Source of the DNA: Symsagittifera roscoffensis
Lineage: Eukaryota > Xenacoelomorpha > Acoela > Convolutidae
Length of the DNA: 64,000 nucleotides
Direction: 5' to 3'
Assembly (NCBI RefSeq): GCF_963678635.1
Contig: NC_087063.1
Coordinates: 58,350,759-58,414,758 of the forward strand
The position numbers and the translations under genes were made by a program. The notes under the pieces were generated by a model, which was not told the DNA's origin, searched no databases, and saw only the letters and a program-made list of their open reading frames with translations. The first letter of the stretch is position 1; each line of letters begins with the position of its first letter. This document shows positions 32,159-45,193 of the stretch, in pieces.

Positions 32159-35100
32159 CAAGAAAAAACATTCGATCTGTTCGTAAATCAAAGTTTTGTC
32201 CAAAAAACAATAAACTGCAAGTTGTAAAGGCAATGCGTGGTCAGACACATTTAGTTGCGTCTTAGTTGTGCGCGCTTAGATTGGAAAACGTCCAGATGAA
32301 CAAAGGCTTAGTGTACCAAAATTTTACTATAAATTGCTTAAAAATTCAAGGATTCCCCAAATTACTTCGAACGCATTAATTATTTTTGCTTTCGATATTT
32401 TTAAATTCTGTTTTCAACCTCAACAAAAATAGTTGTTGAACCTGTAAACTTCAAAATTAATTAAAAGTCTGCGAATTTCTTGATCAAAAAACCAGATTCA
32501 AAGTTCCTATAAGCCTCACTTTTTCGTACAAAAAATATCAATAAAAGACTGAATGGTATTATTACTGTCAAAAATTTTTTTCATGGCAACGTTGCTCGGA
32601 CAAAAGCCAAATGGTCAATTGCAGTCAGTATTTACACAGAGGCGATGCTGAGCTTCGCGTCACTCGAGATACTGCAAGTACAAGATTTAAAAAAACTTGA
32701 TGCTGCAGAAGTAGCAAACATGAGTTTGAGCGAAGACAAAATTGACAAAGGAACAAGAAAAACATTATTTTCAAAAATGGAAAAGAAGTTTTTTTATGAT
32801 TAAAAACTTTTCCAAAAAACTTCATGAGGTTAAAATTGAGCATTCGAAAACTTCGAGCCAGAGTTTTATCGATCTTCAAAACGAAACGAGAAATTGGAAC
32901 GACACAAAAAATAAAATAGCACAAGGATAACCGAATACTGTGAAAGTAGCACAGAATCTTTCGACCATAGTCTTTTTGAGGCGTGATAGGATAAAACGGA
33001 GCTGAACAAGTGAGGAAAAAGTATATTCGACAGTAAAAAAACTGAGAAAATTACAAAATAGTGTTTGTAGAAATATAACTAGAAAAACGAAAAAAAGAAT
33101 TCGAACACTTTTTCGCAGTTTTTTGAATTTTTGAATGTTTTGACTCCAAAAAGCGCTAACATAGTCGAAGAACACTAACATTAGTCAAGTTAAACTAGGT
33201 TTTTACGTTTTAAAATAAGCTATTGTAAGCTTTTAAGCAATTAAAGAAGACTGCTCGCTTGATTTTTTCGCTCGAACAAAGACAAAAAAATCTATATTTT
33301 TAAATCGGTTTTGTACACGGGCTATTTATTTAAACAAATTTTCAACGTGTTTCAAAGCCCGACCATAAGGGTTTTAAATTAATATAGCACTCATCACTGA
33401 TATAATATTTCTGATACCTGTTTTTGCGTGCTAAACAAAAATAAAAAACTAACACACCCGAATACAAAATTACTCCCGATTTTTAATGGTCGGAACAAAA
33501 ACCCACACAATTACATCCGATAGCCAGTCAGCTGAAAATCAACCGATATATACGGCTGATATAGTGTCCACGAGTGAATTGTTTTTAATGAATACAAGAC
33601 CTAAATCGTAAACTAAACCCACAAAGATTAAACCGGCAACCATGAAGCAAAAACTTTGAAAAACAACAAACATAGCACAAACTAGCGAAACGCAATTAAG
33701 AAGGAATCTACTAATTTGAAAAAATTGTTCAAATTTTGTGAAAAGCTTAAATTACCAACATGTTCATATCTTTTGTATCATATTAAGTATCAATTTTTTT
33801 GGACTTAAAATCATAAGAAAAAACATCATAGTATCGTCTGCATAAACCAGGTTATTAAAACAAGTTGCTCGAACATGATACTTCAGCTGTATGATGTAAA
33901 GTGAAAACAGCATAGGTCCCAGCGACGATTCTTGTGGAATTCCAGTTTTGGAACTTCAGCAAAAAAATCGAGAGAATGACTTTTATTTTAACTATTTGTG
34001 TTGGTCTGCTCAGATTAGACTTTTTAATTTTAGGGCTTTGATTCCTAGATTCATCAAGTTTTACAGTTTAATTAGCAGTATCGTGTGACTCAGGATCACA
34101 AATGCTGCTGATAAATTAGAGCAAAAACAAAAATTGTCTCCTTGCAGTTTAAAAAATTTAAAAAAAAACGACGTTGTGCTTGGAAGGGATGTTTCTATTG
34201 AGTAAATTTTGTTATAAGCTAACTGCTTTTCATCAAGTATTATATTCGATTCTAGGTGTTTATTCAATTTTGGACCAGAATTGACTCAAAAACTGTGTCA
34301 AAGAAACAAACGACGTCAGTAAAATATGTTAAACCGTAAAAGAATATCTAATACATTTTGAAATCAGTCGACTGGAAGAATTTTATAAATGCGCACAAAT
34401 TATAAATGAGCAATAAATTTATAAATAGCACCAATTTAAGGCTATGAGGTTGGGTAATAGCGCACTTGCTTATATCCAGAACAAAAATTTATTCGACGCT
34501 CTTCTTATTCCAATGCCCTATTTGCATGTAGACGAGTCCGTTTCGAAATAATTTTTTGTGCGTACCACATCAAACCTGTTTGTGCAGATCTTTGTTTTGT
34601 GCATAGTCAGGGTTGAGAAAAACCAATCTGGATGTTCACTATTCAAATTTAAATCACCACTAGGGATTTAAGGGATGAACAACAAGAAAAAGCGGTAGCG
34701 GGTGATTTTAACTCAACAGTCTAACTCTCCATGAAGCTAACATTCGAGTGTGAACTCAGAGGTGGATCTGCACCTGCAAATTCAAGCGACAAACTGGCAA
34801 CAAGTAGCTTTAAAAAAGCATTAAAATACGGACAACAGACAGATGGAACAGAGTCAATATACCAATAAAAACAGAAAATGACTTATTCGAAATTCAAAGA
34901 ATCTGGCCTTCATTTCCAGAACAATTTATGATTGACACGTTTCACTTTTACAATTCACTTTTGAAGCAGGAATTCATAAACGTTTTTTGTGATTATAAAG
35001 CTTTTGCAGTTCTATAGTCGACTTTCTCTTCCTTTTAATAAAGGAAATGAACTAAACTTTAACATAAATCAAAAAACAAAACCGCAAAAAAACATCAAAC

Positions 35101-35460
35101 TAGAGCATAAAAATGTTTTCCCAAGAAAAACTGGCTTGTTTTTTTTTCAAGAACCTTTAAAATTTTGAATTTCGATAAAAAAAACAACTGATCGCCTTCC
35201 AGCTTTTAGAATTTGTAAAACAATTTATCATGGACACTTTTTTGTTAAAATTAACCTAATTTGAGAAAACTGGATCAATATGCGAAACTTTTATTTCGCT
35301 GGGAATTCTGATAATTATTTTCCGTTTTTCGTGACATTTCCAATTTTGCTGCTCGAAAGTGGAGTTTTCCTTCCTTTTAACAATCTATATGCACCGAACT
35401 TAAAAAGAAATCACAAATCAAACCGCGAAAAATCAGCAAGACCTATAAAAGAGTACTCAT
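32159..35460 (-). pseudogene. Decayed non-LTR retrotransposon (LINE), copy 2, longer
   Basis: The minus strand near 34,125-34,075 encodes Asn-Leu-Ser-Ala-Ala-Phe followed by Leu-Ser-His-Thr-Ile-Leu-Leu-Ile-Lys-Leu, the LINE RT segment that normally reads D-x-S-x-A-F-D; the catalytic Asp is replaced. The PQ-SSLG and ADD motifs follow at 33,950-33,835. The LINE extends further 5' than copy 1, up to the LTR at 35,461. I could not identify an endonuclease domain with confidence. No intact ORF. Confidence 0.7.
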
Positions 35461-35838
35461 TGAATTTTGTATTATGTACTATACTCATAGAGTAATTTCA
35501 GATAAGGTACACCGTCTGCTCGTCACGCTATCTAATTTTCGGCCGGATAGATTCGTGCAACTTCTTAGTCTAAAACCAATCTTAATCTTACTCTTATATC
35601 TCCTAGTTTCAATAGATCTAGTATACACCGGTTTGCGCGAGTTAGTTCCAGAATGAGAACAACTGTATTCTAAGTTTAATTCAAATTGTTCTGGTGTTGA
35701 AGCTACAAGTAGTTTCAACACTTACAAATAAGTAGGTTGTTAGTTTGATGGAGTATGATTGGTTAGTTTTTCGTATTTTATAGAGATAAAACATCATAAT
35801 AATAACCAATGATAAATACTAGTTTAGATCTGGTTCCA
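35461..35838 (-). repeat. LTR of second subfamily (3' LTR, inverted)
   Basis: About 378 bp, close to 50,481-50,858. In element sense it starts TGGAACCAGATC. It contains the LTR hairpin with the alternative stem GTGTTGAA.CTAC, one mismatch in this copy. Confidence 0.8.
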
Positions 35839-35964
35839 CCCATCCGGGGCTTAGAGAGTTTTAGTTTTCCAAGGTTCTATTGTAGTCTAGGGCGGATGAT
35901 GGTGTTTTTCTATAGAGGTTGCGAGCATATTCTTTTTTCTGGGTTGGAAGAAGAGATGTTATCA
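35839..35964 (-). mobile_element. Short 3' UTR stub of an inverted second-subfamily element
   Basis: 126 bases matching 50,859-50,986 of copy D. At 35,964/35,965 it is joined directly to the integrase tail of copy C. This is the breakpoint of the large tandem duplication. Confidence 0.8.
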
Positions 35965-36727
35965 CAAAAGAAAAAACAGGAAAATTGTAGTAAAAATTTT
36001 ACCACAAGATTAAGTACAAAAATCAGAACACAGAGAATCATCACGACTTAGAAATCAACCAGGTAAAAATTACAAAACATTCATAACACAATCTAAAATA
36101 TTAAATAATGTTGAATTTCAAAAAAAAAACTTTGATTTTTAAATTAGTAATTTGCACACCTTTAAATCTTTTTGAACTTTCATATTTTCAAAATAACATA
36201 CTGAAACATACGCAACAATTCTAGTTCAAATTCAGCCAATAGGATTCACTCAAATCCGTCACCTACTATATCTCTAACACAAACCTATTAGCCGATAAAT
36301 ATTAAACTTCAGGCATGTTTATAACTATAACTTTACAACCTCCAGGTCAAAAATAAGCACCTCGCTAAAACTTGACAACTAAAATAAATACCACCATAGT
36401 ATTACAACCCTCCCCTATCTAATAACGCAAAGATCAACAGTATTTTCCCAACTTAGACCTCAAAAACCCTCAAACAAAAAGGGCAAATTAGCCTAAAGTA
36501 AAAACGGACCAAAATAATTTGGCCTAAATTATAAATATTTCAAAAATACCCCAGATTACCCACCAAATAAAAACAAAGCAAAGAAGACCTCCCGAACACC
36601 ATAAATTTAGCCTTCAACAACTTTTCACAAAACTCCACCCACTTGTCAAAAAATCAATAAATAACCGACCCCACTTGAATTTCGCTCCAGAAAACAAAAA
36701 ATATTCGACGGACGAGTCATTTCTTAA
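35965..36727 (+). other. Integrase tail remnant and non-coding spacer, copy C
   Basis: The first 150 bases are the decayed Lys/Gln-rich end of pol. The rest is the conserved spacer also seen in copies A and B. No supported gene. Confidence 0.55.
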
Positions 36728-36967
36728 ATGCTTTTCTCTCTAACAGTCGATACCTTAAAAAATACAATCTTAAATCTTTTCATTAAATTTTTCATTCTCT
36801 TTAAACTTTTGCTAATAATTTTTATGGAATTTTTTGAAGCCTTAATAATCCTTTTAATAATTTTTTGCAATATGTTTTTAATATTCTCCTCCCTATTTGA
36901 AATATATCTCCAACTTTCCCAAATCATTGACCACATTCACAGGTACGATAATTCAAAGTCTATTTAA
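36728..36967 (+). CDS. Small hydrophobic membrane ORF 1 (79 aa), copy C
   Basis: Intact counterpart of 20,501-20,740, with about ten residue differences that keep the hydrophobic pattern and the identical polar C-terminus. Two membrane segments are likely. Persistence of the frame in two copies mildly supports coding, though both belong to one duplication. Confidence 0.45.
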   Translation: MLFSLTVDTLKNTILNLFIKFFILFKLLLIIFMEFFEALIILLIIFCNMFLIFSSLFEIYLQLSQIIDHIHRYDNSKSI

Positions 36968-37044
36968 ATGATACGAACAATTTTTAGTAGAACAGATATT
37001 TTTTACTATTCGTAATTTTCATCACATTTTTCTCATCTCTAATT

Positions 37045-37155
37045 ATGACGATGTGCAAATGTGTAAAAAAGGCAATAGTCACATTCGTCTTAGCAACAAT
37101 CCTTTTAATTCTTTTCATCGAAGAATATTACAATAAACATAAATCTTCCAACTAA
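37045..37155 (+). CDS. Small single-pass membrane ORF 2 (36 aa), copy C
   Basis: Same 36-residue ORF as in copies A and B, with a single Val-to-Ala type change in the start of the hydrophobic segment. Overlapped at its end by the -1 frame of the Pro/Ser-rich ORF. Confidence 0.5.
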   Translation: MTMCKCVKKAIVTFVLATILLILFIEEYYNKHKSSN

Positions 37156-37156
37156 A

Positions 37157-38202
37157 AAATAAAATAATCAAACACATTTCCAAAATTGCTAACCAACCAC
37201 CGCCAAAACAGTCTTCACCGACATATTCCCAAGAAAACCCAATCATACCTACAACTACCCAAAACCCCCAAACATTCACACGAATTTCTTTCCAAGATAA
37301 CCCGTATACTTTTGAAGAACGACACGCTCGCTTATCTGAACCATTAGAACCAGTTCAGCGAAAAGCATCCCTAAGTGAACTAACATATAATTTGTACCCT
37401 CCATTACCACAAGACTTAAATCGAATAAGACATATTAGTCAAAACCAAAATACAGTTGAAGTAAATAGACAAATTATACATCCACGAAGAAATAGAAATT
37501 TTCAAACCCCCAGAGTTCATTTTGATATAGCCCAATCACAAACACCAACTACTTCAGAAATTTTAAGTAGTACATTACCAGAAACTCCCACACTCTTTTC
37601 ACAACATAGCACCTCAAGTATACCCTCAGACTATCTAGGTTTAACCCCCACATCACAACAAATCCGAGAAAACCCTTTTAAACACTATCATCGTTACCAG
37701 AAACATTATTACTCCCGTCAACACCATCATTAAGTCAAATCTCACCGACACTTTTCCCTTTAAATTTCCCGAATAATCTCGGGGCTAGATATCGAGAACA
37801 ATCATCATCAAATATCCCTTTACGATTAGATTGGAACACGTTCGTAGCACCTCCCCATTATTTGGACAACATGAAGAAAGTAACCGACTCCACAGTTGGG
37901 AACTCAATCGATTACAATATAGACAAGATATCCACGAAGATATTCGAGAACATAATATTCAAATACTCCAACAAAATAGTCTCCAATTGAAATTTGAAAT
38001 CACAATCAGACTAAACAATATTGTTCAACATCCCTACCCATTAAATCCACCAAAAATAACAGCTCAATCGCTACCACCACCATTTATAACAACTGAAGTA
38101 ATATATAAATACGATAGATATACAAAAAACACAATTGGATACATAACATTTTACAACCCATACTCCGGATTATCATACACACGTATATTCTTAAAATTTT
38201 AA
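37157..38202 (+). pseudogene. Pro/Ser/Asn-rich ORF upstream of env, copy C (internal deletion)
   Basis: Open pieces are 37,392-37,733 and 37,831-38,202. About 90 bases present in copies A and B are deleted near 37,680, which shifts the frame. The C-terminal 123-codon piece is the best preserved version of the folded-looking end and runs to within a few bases of the lost env start. Confidence 0.55.
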
Positions 38203-40735
38203 TTTTTCAACACATCCTTTTCCAAATATTTTCCGACAAAAATTACAAATCCTTCTCCTCGAACAGGACCCCAGGATTTATTAGTAACAAACTATGATTG
38301 TGAAGAAAACGAACAAAAACACTACACAAATATGCAATAAATCAAGTATCACAATGCGAAACAGGACCACAAACTATAGAAACTACAAATGTAATAGCAA
38401 CATTGTACTCAAAAGCCCGAGCAACAACAGTCACAGGATATAAATTTACAGCAACATTTTCCGAAAAGAAAGTACATTGTTCACAAGATTCCAACGGAAA
38501 TAAGAACTGACTTGATCACGAATCATTTTACCAGAGTAATACTGAAGGACTTTTACACCTAAATCCCGACGGTTGTAAAAACGAAAAACTCAGACTAAAT
38601 CTAACAAGAAATAAAAACACAGACAGAAAAATAGTAAATTTTCAAGTCTTTGCCGACTCTGTACATCAAGCAGAACTTGAACGATATCAAGGACATGTTA
38701 AAATAGACGAAAAATACCCATATAAGGGCGCACACGGATGATTAAATTTTGATATAAACGAGAAACACTGGATACCACACATTGGAATAAATAGTTCTTC
38801 AAACTGCAAAGAAGACAGAAAAAATAAAGGATATCAATAAATAATGTTTTTTGATTAACCTGAAAAAATACAACTCACACGAGATTTAACTGATAACACT
38901 ATGATCTATCAACGAATCAGATTACGCTGCAAAAATGATCAAGGTTATTGTGATCCTACAACAAGGACCCAAACAACAATTGTTTTGTTTCCCGAAGATA
39001 CATGCACAACATTTCAAGTAGCAAAAATACACCATCGAATGATAAAATTTCATGAAAAATATTTTATTGAATCAATCCTATACGAACAAGTAAACCCGTC
39101 TCGTAAACAAAGCACTGATCTCAAAAACATTCATGATATAGAAAATAAATTAAGACGCTTTCAAGTCTATCAAGAAACAGAATTTGCATGTAAATATAGC
39201 AATCCACATTATAAAACACAATACTCTGAAATACTTGTCGAATACGAAAAAGGTTTCGACATGACCACTGGAAAAATAAAATTTGACCCTATGCCACAAA
39301 TCATCCTATTAACGAAGGAACATCATACGTCCCAGTTAACTTTTATAAAAGCAAAGGTCAACCTGGTGGAAAATTGAAACCACACGACAGTAAAAGCACA
39401 CGTTTACAAGAACTGTCACTAATGAATAGCACCTACTTTGGTAATATTCGTTAAGATATCTACTTGGACATGAAATTAGACTACACAATTAGTAGAATTT
39501 TCCAAGAAATGTCACTTTCTGAATCAGAAACACTTCATCAACTATGCGAATTAGAAAGAACACAAATCTTACAATCACTCGCATTAGCAGTACTAAAATT
39601 ACCTTACGCAGGATACTTATTATCAGGAAACAGATCAAATTTTCTTGATTACGAAGGAAACATTTTATGGTTTTATACTTGCACCAAAAAAGTGTCACCA
39701 TTATAAGTTTTCGAAGATAAACGTTGTTATAAAAGAATCCCCATATTCTATAAAAATAAAATACATTTTGTCGATACACTCTCAAGACGAACTTATTTTT
39801 GGGATACCGTAGTCCCATGTGGATCAGAAAATAGCCACAATGTCGTACAATTAAACCCTGATGAAGATAAATACTACCTACTTACACCGTATCCTACATT
39901 AATGCAACCACTTAAAAAGTTTTCACCCGAAAGCATCCGAGCTATCGCTCGTAACCCAAATATTGATTTACAATCAATTGGAATATATTCTAAACCTGAT
40001 ATACAACATCACATTAGAACACAACAATTTCAAGAATTACTAACACAAATGGACACAATACAACGACAATCAATCGACCAGAAATTAAGAAAACTTGCCG
40101 AAACCGAAGGATTTGCAGACATTTATACACAAGACTACAGTGGATATTTTAAAGATATCAAAGACTACATATATTTAAACGATGAAAAAAATAGACCACA
40201 GGATATTTCACCCATAAATATTTTCAGTTTTGTAACCTTAAAAAACGAAATTCTCGCCTTTCTAGGATGGCCCTATTAAATCTTAGAAAATTTAACCATC
40301 TTATACGCAATGTTTAATTTTATAGGATTTCTTTTCTCACTGTTAAAAGGAATCTATAACACATGTGCTATACACACACAAGTAAATCGCCAAGCAAGTG
40401 TAGCACGTATACTATTCGCAGGATTTTTTGGAATTTTTTCATCATCAATCAATAAAATACTTTTAGATCCACAAATAAAAGAATATAATACAAAAATATC
40501 CACAAGACCAAACACATATGACGAAGAGCATAACAATATCGATACAACACCTACAGCACCACAGATACCAATCCTACCACAAAACCATCCATTATCATTA
40601 GTTCCCCGAAATTTTCGAAACCTAGCAATCACAAATAATCCAAATTTTAGATCAAATACAACACAAAGCCCCATTCAACACATAATGACGCATCATTCAC
40701 AAAATGATAATACATATGAACAAATTATCAATTAA
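38203..40735 (+). pseudogene. env: Envelope-like glycoprotein gene, copy C (broken)
   Basis: Same gene as in copy B. The start codon position reads ACG. Lesions include a frameshift near 38,320, stops near 38,508, 38,740 and 38,837, a small deletion near 38,857, a stop at 39,375, a stop at 39,453, a stop at 39,704 and the shared stop at 40,277. Open pieces: 38,901-39,377, 39,464-39,706, 39,902-40,279 and 40,310-40,735. The last piece has the membrane anchor and a cytoplasmic tail cut short by a new stop at 40,733, before the ATGA overlap at 40,786. Confidence 0.7.
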
Positions 40736-40785
40736 CCTCATACCAACACTTTTCAGTCTCAAAATAATCGTTTTTTTAGCCCACG

Positions 40786-41400
40786 ATGAGCCGACAAATT
40801 GGATCCCTCCATCGCTCAAATTCCCACCCAGCCAACCTCCAAACTCAAATCCCAATTATCCCACTTTTTGCTTTCCTGCCACCCGATTCTCCATTTAAAA
40901 ATATACCATCAAGCACGAATTCTGATACTAACTCAGATGTTTCAGTTTTTCATACTATCTCACAATTTAATAACTCCAATGTAGAAACCCCCGACGAATT
41001 TGAAGACTCCGAACCATCTCCCTCCACCCATACCCAGACCAACTCCTCAATTTTTTCGCAACCCCCTTTTCGACCCATCCAATCCAATCATCCACTTCCA
41101 TCCCTCTCCACTCCTTCTTACGCTTCCCAAGTAACCCCAACTTATTCTCCATTTCATTCCGACAGATCACATAATAGCTCCCCAGATACCAACCACATTT
41201 CCGAAGAACTCGACAATTTTTTTTACATTACAACAACAACTAAAACATCCACACACTCTTACAATACATCAACTATCATCCACAATAACATCCTCAAATC
41301 CACCAACTCCTACATCCTCTTCAGCTTACACTCCATCACTAGCTCAGTCATCCACATCCACCGAAACACCATCATTAATAAAATGAGAAAGCAGTACTGA
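40786..41400 (+). pseudogene. Accessory ORF downstream of env, copy C (truncated)
   Basis: Starts with the same ATGAGCCG context as copy B and is open for about 140 codons in the correct frame. An extra T near 41,220 then shifts the frame. The sequence leaves the gene at about 41,366, where a deletion joins it to the 3' UTR. Only the disordered Ser/Thr/Pro-rich part is left. Confidence 0.6.
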
Positions 41401-42637
41401 CTTTTTTCAATATTTTCATTCACTCGCACAGGAATTTTATCTAAACTCGCACAGCTCGCCCACGAAGAATTAATTAAATAATGATTTTAAGTTTCAAGTT
41501 TTCACTATCAACAACTCTAACACGCGATAACAAGTTTCAAACGTTCCTTTAACCCGGTTGGAAATGAATTATATACTGAAACACACGAACCAACGCAGCT
41601 TACTAAACACCACAAATCATAAAATAACAGCATGACTAAGAAAAGAAAACCAACGGTACCCAAACCGAATTAACCCAGCTTAAAACTGGATACTTTATTC
41701 TTTTGAAGATTATTATGAAGTCTAAGAAAGAAATAATAAAACACAAAAAAGTCGCAAGACAAACCCAAACCAAAAACAAATTGATTTTTGAAAAAAGGAC
41801 ACAACCAAAATAACATAAGAAAGACCAGAAATAAACAACATAAAATGTTATCACATAACAAGACCTCTCAAAGGAACAGCATGAAATCACACTCCCATTC
41901 CTGGCCTAACACACCAGAAAAGGACGTCCTGAGCATGCTTATAGCCGGCCTAACCCACAGCGCTACACCCACGCTTTGTGACCACACTTCAATTTTTAAT
42001 ATGAGGTACTCAAGGGTGAGTAACTCTTCAAAATAACTGAACTAAAATAAAACGCTTTTGTGAAAACGACTAACTAAGTTGACAAAAATTTATAAAATGT
42101 AAATCAAACTATGCAGTATATAGATCATACACAACAACCAAGACGAACATCCAAAGACTAGACGATCCCATCACACTCGAACAAAAGAATGGCTAAACAC
42201 AACCGACATGCCGTCCACAATCACGACTCAAAGGATTTAGAGTACGACTTGACTTCGCAGAAAAGGACTTCATTGAACTAGACCAATGACCACCTCGATG
42301 TTCAAGTATACGTACAGATCCGAGTTTCAAGGCATCCCTTCCAAACACGATTCTCACGCCATTCCCAGACGAGGCTGCACACAAAATAGTTCTCTACTAA
42401 TACAGAAAACACTGACAAAGCAAACCATTTTGAAATCGGATTGATTTCATTGGGGATCACAGTTGTTGTCGAACGACGTAATAACAACTTCCTATCCCTG
42501 ATTCCAGCGTCCTGGAACGTTCTTCTTCAAGAGGAACCGGATAAGAAAATGATGTTCGCCAAAAACCAACGTTCATCATCCATCCTTCAATTGCAGAAAG
42601 AAAGATAAATCTGAAAACTCTGTAAACCCCGGATGGG
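41401..42637 (+). other. 3' untranslated region, copy C
   Basis: Matches 26,800-28,062. Includes the GGCCTAACCCAC direct-repeat element (41,903-41,958) and a G/A-rich stretch just before the LTR. No gene seen. Confidence 0.6.
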
Positions 42638-43046
42638 TGGAACCTGATCTAATATACATTTTATTATTGGATAAAATAGATATTTTACCACTGTAAAATA
42701 TTTAATATTAACCAGTCATATTCCATCTAACTAACAACCCACTTATTTGTAAGTGCTGAAATTACTTGTAATTTCAGCACCAGAGAGATTTGAATTTAAC
42801 TTAGAAATTAGTTACCTCTCCAAGAGAACTAAAGCAGTTGCAATAAACCAGTATACTCTAGATGTATTGAGCCTAGCAGAGACTAGTTAAATGCCCTTAG
42901 ACGAGTAGATATAAGAGTAAGATTAGGATCGGTATTAGACTAAGAAGTTGCACGAATCTATCCGGCCGAAAATAAGATAGCGTGACGAGCAGACGGTGTA
43001 CCCTATCCGAAATTACTCTATGATTTAACCTAAAGGATCTAACTCA
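42638..43046 (+). repeat. 3' LTR of copy C
   Basis: 409 bp, TGGAACC...AACTCA. Contains a perfect version of the 13-bp LTR hairpin (GTGCTGAAATTAC-TT-GTAATTTCAGCAC) near 42,755. Followed by TTAT. Confidence 0.9.
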
Positions 43047-43090
43047 TTATTTTTGAGGAACTCTTATGCTCCCAAAAGTATCCTGAAGAT

Positions 43091-45193
43091 CGCAAGAAAA
43101 AACATTCGATCTGTTCATAAATCAAAGTTTTGTTCGAAAAACGATAAACTGCAAGTTGTGAAGGCAATGCGTGGTCAGACACTTTAGTTGCGTCTTAGTT
43201 GTGCGCGCTTGGATTGCAAAAACGTCCAGACGACCAAAGACTTTAGTGTACCGAAATTTTACTACAAGTTGCTTAAAAATTCAGGGAGTCTCCAAATGAC
43301 TTCGAACGCAATAATTATTTTTTGCTTTCGATATTCTTAAATTCTTTTTGTAACCTCAACAAAAATAGTTGTTGAAACTGTAATCTTCAAATTTGAATTA
43401 AGAGTCTGCAAACTTCTTAATCAAAGAACCGGATTAAAAATTCATATAAGCCTCAATTTGTCATACAAAAAATATCAATAAAAGACTGATTGGTGTTATT
43501 GCTGTCAATTTTTTTTGTTCATGGCAACGTTGCGTAGAAAAACAGCCAATTGTTCATTTGCAGTCAGTTTTTACACAGAGGCGATGCTGAGCTTTGCGTC
43601 ACTCGAGATACTGCAAGTACAAGATTTAAAAAATTTGATGCTGCAGAAGTAGCAAACATGAGTTCAAGCGAAGACAAAATTGACAAAGGAACAAAAAAAA
43701 CATTTCCAAAAATGAAAAAGAAGTTTTTTTATGATTAAAGTTTTTCCAAGAAGACTTCATTAATATCAAAATGAGCATTTGAAAATTTCGAGCCAGAGTT
43801 CTTTGATCTTCAAAATGAAACGACAAACTGGAAGGACACGAAAAAAATAAAGTACCACAAGGATAACCGAATACCGTAAAAGTAGCACAGATGTTTCGAC
43901 CATAGTCTTTCCAGACGTGATAAGATAAAAAGGAGCTGAACAACTGAGGATAAAGTATATTCGACAGTAAAAAAACTGAGCAAATTACAAAATAGTGTTT
44001 GTAGAAATATAATTAGAAAAACGAAAAAAAGAATTCGAAAAAGAAGTTTTTTTTGCAGTTTTTTGAGTTTTTGAAATTTTTGACTCCAAAAAGCGCTAAA
44101 ATAGTCAAAGAACACTAACATTACTCAAGTAAAACTAGGTTTTCACGTTTTCAAATAAGCTTTTAAGTGCTTTTGAGCAATTAAAAGAAGACTGCTCGCT
44201 CGCTTTATTCGCTCGAAGTAAGACAAAAAAATCTATATTTTCAAATCGGTTTTTTACACGGGCTAATTTTTTTAAAATTTTTTTCAACGTGTTTTAAAAG
44301 TCGACCATGAGGGTTTTAATTTAAAATAGCACTCAACATCGATATAATAATTGTGATACCTGACTTTGAGTGGTAAACAAAAAGAAAAAACTAACAAACC
44401 CGAATACAAAATTACTCCCCATTTTCAATGGTCGGAACAAAAACCCACAAAATTACATCCAATAGCTAATCAGCTGAAAATCAACCGATATATACTGCTG
44501 TTATAGTGTCCACGAGTGAATTAGTTTTAATGAATACAAGACCTAATTCGTAAACTAAACCCACAGAGATTAAACCGGCAACCATGAAGCAAAATTTTTG
44601 AAAAATAACAATCAGCACAAACTAGGGAAGCGCAATTAAGAAGAAAACTACTAAGTTGAAAAAATTGTTCAAACTTTGTGAAAAGCCTAACTTATCAATA
44701 TGTTCATATCTTTTGTATCATATTATGTATCAATTTTTTTGGACTTAAAGAAAAAACATCATAGGATCATAAGAAAAAACATCATAGTATCATCTGCCTA
44801 AACCTGGTAATTAAAACAAGTTGCTCGAACATTATACTTCAGCTGTTTGATGTAAAGTGAAAACAGCAGAGTTCCCAGCGACGATCCTTGTGGAACTTCA
44901 ATTTTGGAACTTCAGCAAAAAAATCAAGAGAATGACTTTTGTTTTAACTCTTTGTTTTGGTCTGCTCAGATGAGACTTTTCAATTTTAGGGCTTTGATTC
45001 CTAGACCCATCAAGTTTTACAGTTTAATTAGCAGTATCGTGTGACTCCGGATCACAAATGCTGCTGATAAATTAGAGCAATAACAAAAATTGTCTTCTTG
45101 CAGTCCAAAAAATTTTAAAAAAAAAACGACGTTGTGCTTAGCACGGATGGTTCTATTGAGTGAATTTTGTTATAAGCTAACTGCTTTTCATTA
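43091..45193 (-). pseudogene. Decayed non-LTR retrotransposon (LINE), copy 3
   Basis: Counterpart of copy 1. The minus strand around 44,905-44,790 holds the degenerate Gln-Gly-Ser-Ser-Leu-Gly and Ala-Asp-Asp RT motifs; a local duplication of about 25 bases near 44,745-44,790 disrupts the region after the ADD box. Confidence 0.65.

Larger units (their letters stand above)
28472..35460. repeat. Repeat block between LTRs, first copy
   Basis: About 7 kb of decayed repeats, matching 43,047-50,480. It consists of a 5'-truncated non-LTR element (28,518-30,598, minus), a companion repeat (30,599-32,158) and a longer copy of the same non-LTR element (32,159-35,460, minus). Shared landmarks recur about 3.64 kb apart within the block. 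No intact gene; the short ORFs seen in all four copies (for example around 28,975 and 32,630) are part of the repeat. Confidence 0.8.
35965..43046 (+). mobile_element. Copy C: 3' portion of the env-bearing LTR element, internally deleted
   Basis: Starts in the Lys-rich integrase tail (matching 19,735 of copy B) and runs through the membrane ORFs, Pro/Ser-rich ORF, env, truncated accessory ORF, 3' UTR and LTR. A deletion joins the accessory ORF at about 41,366 to the 3' UTR, removing the equivalent of about 25,255-26,785. Its downstream flank begins TTAT, the original target duplication. It is part of a tandem duplication of the copy B region, not an independent insertion. Confidence 0.85.
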
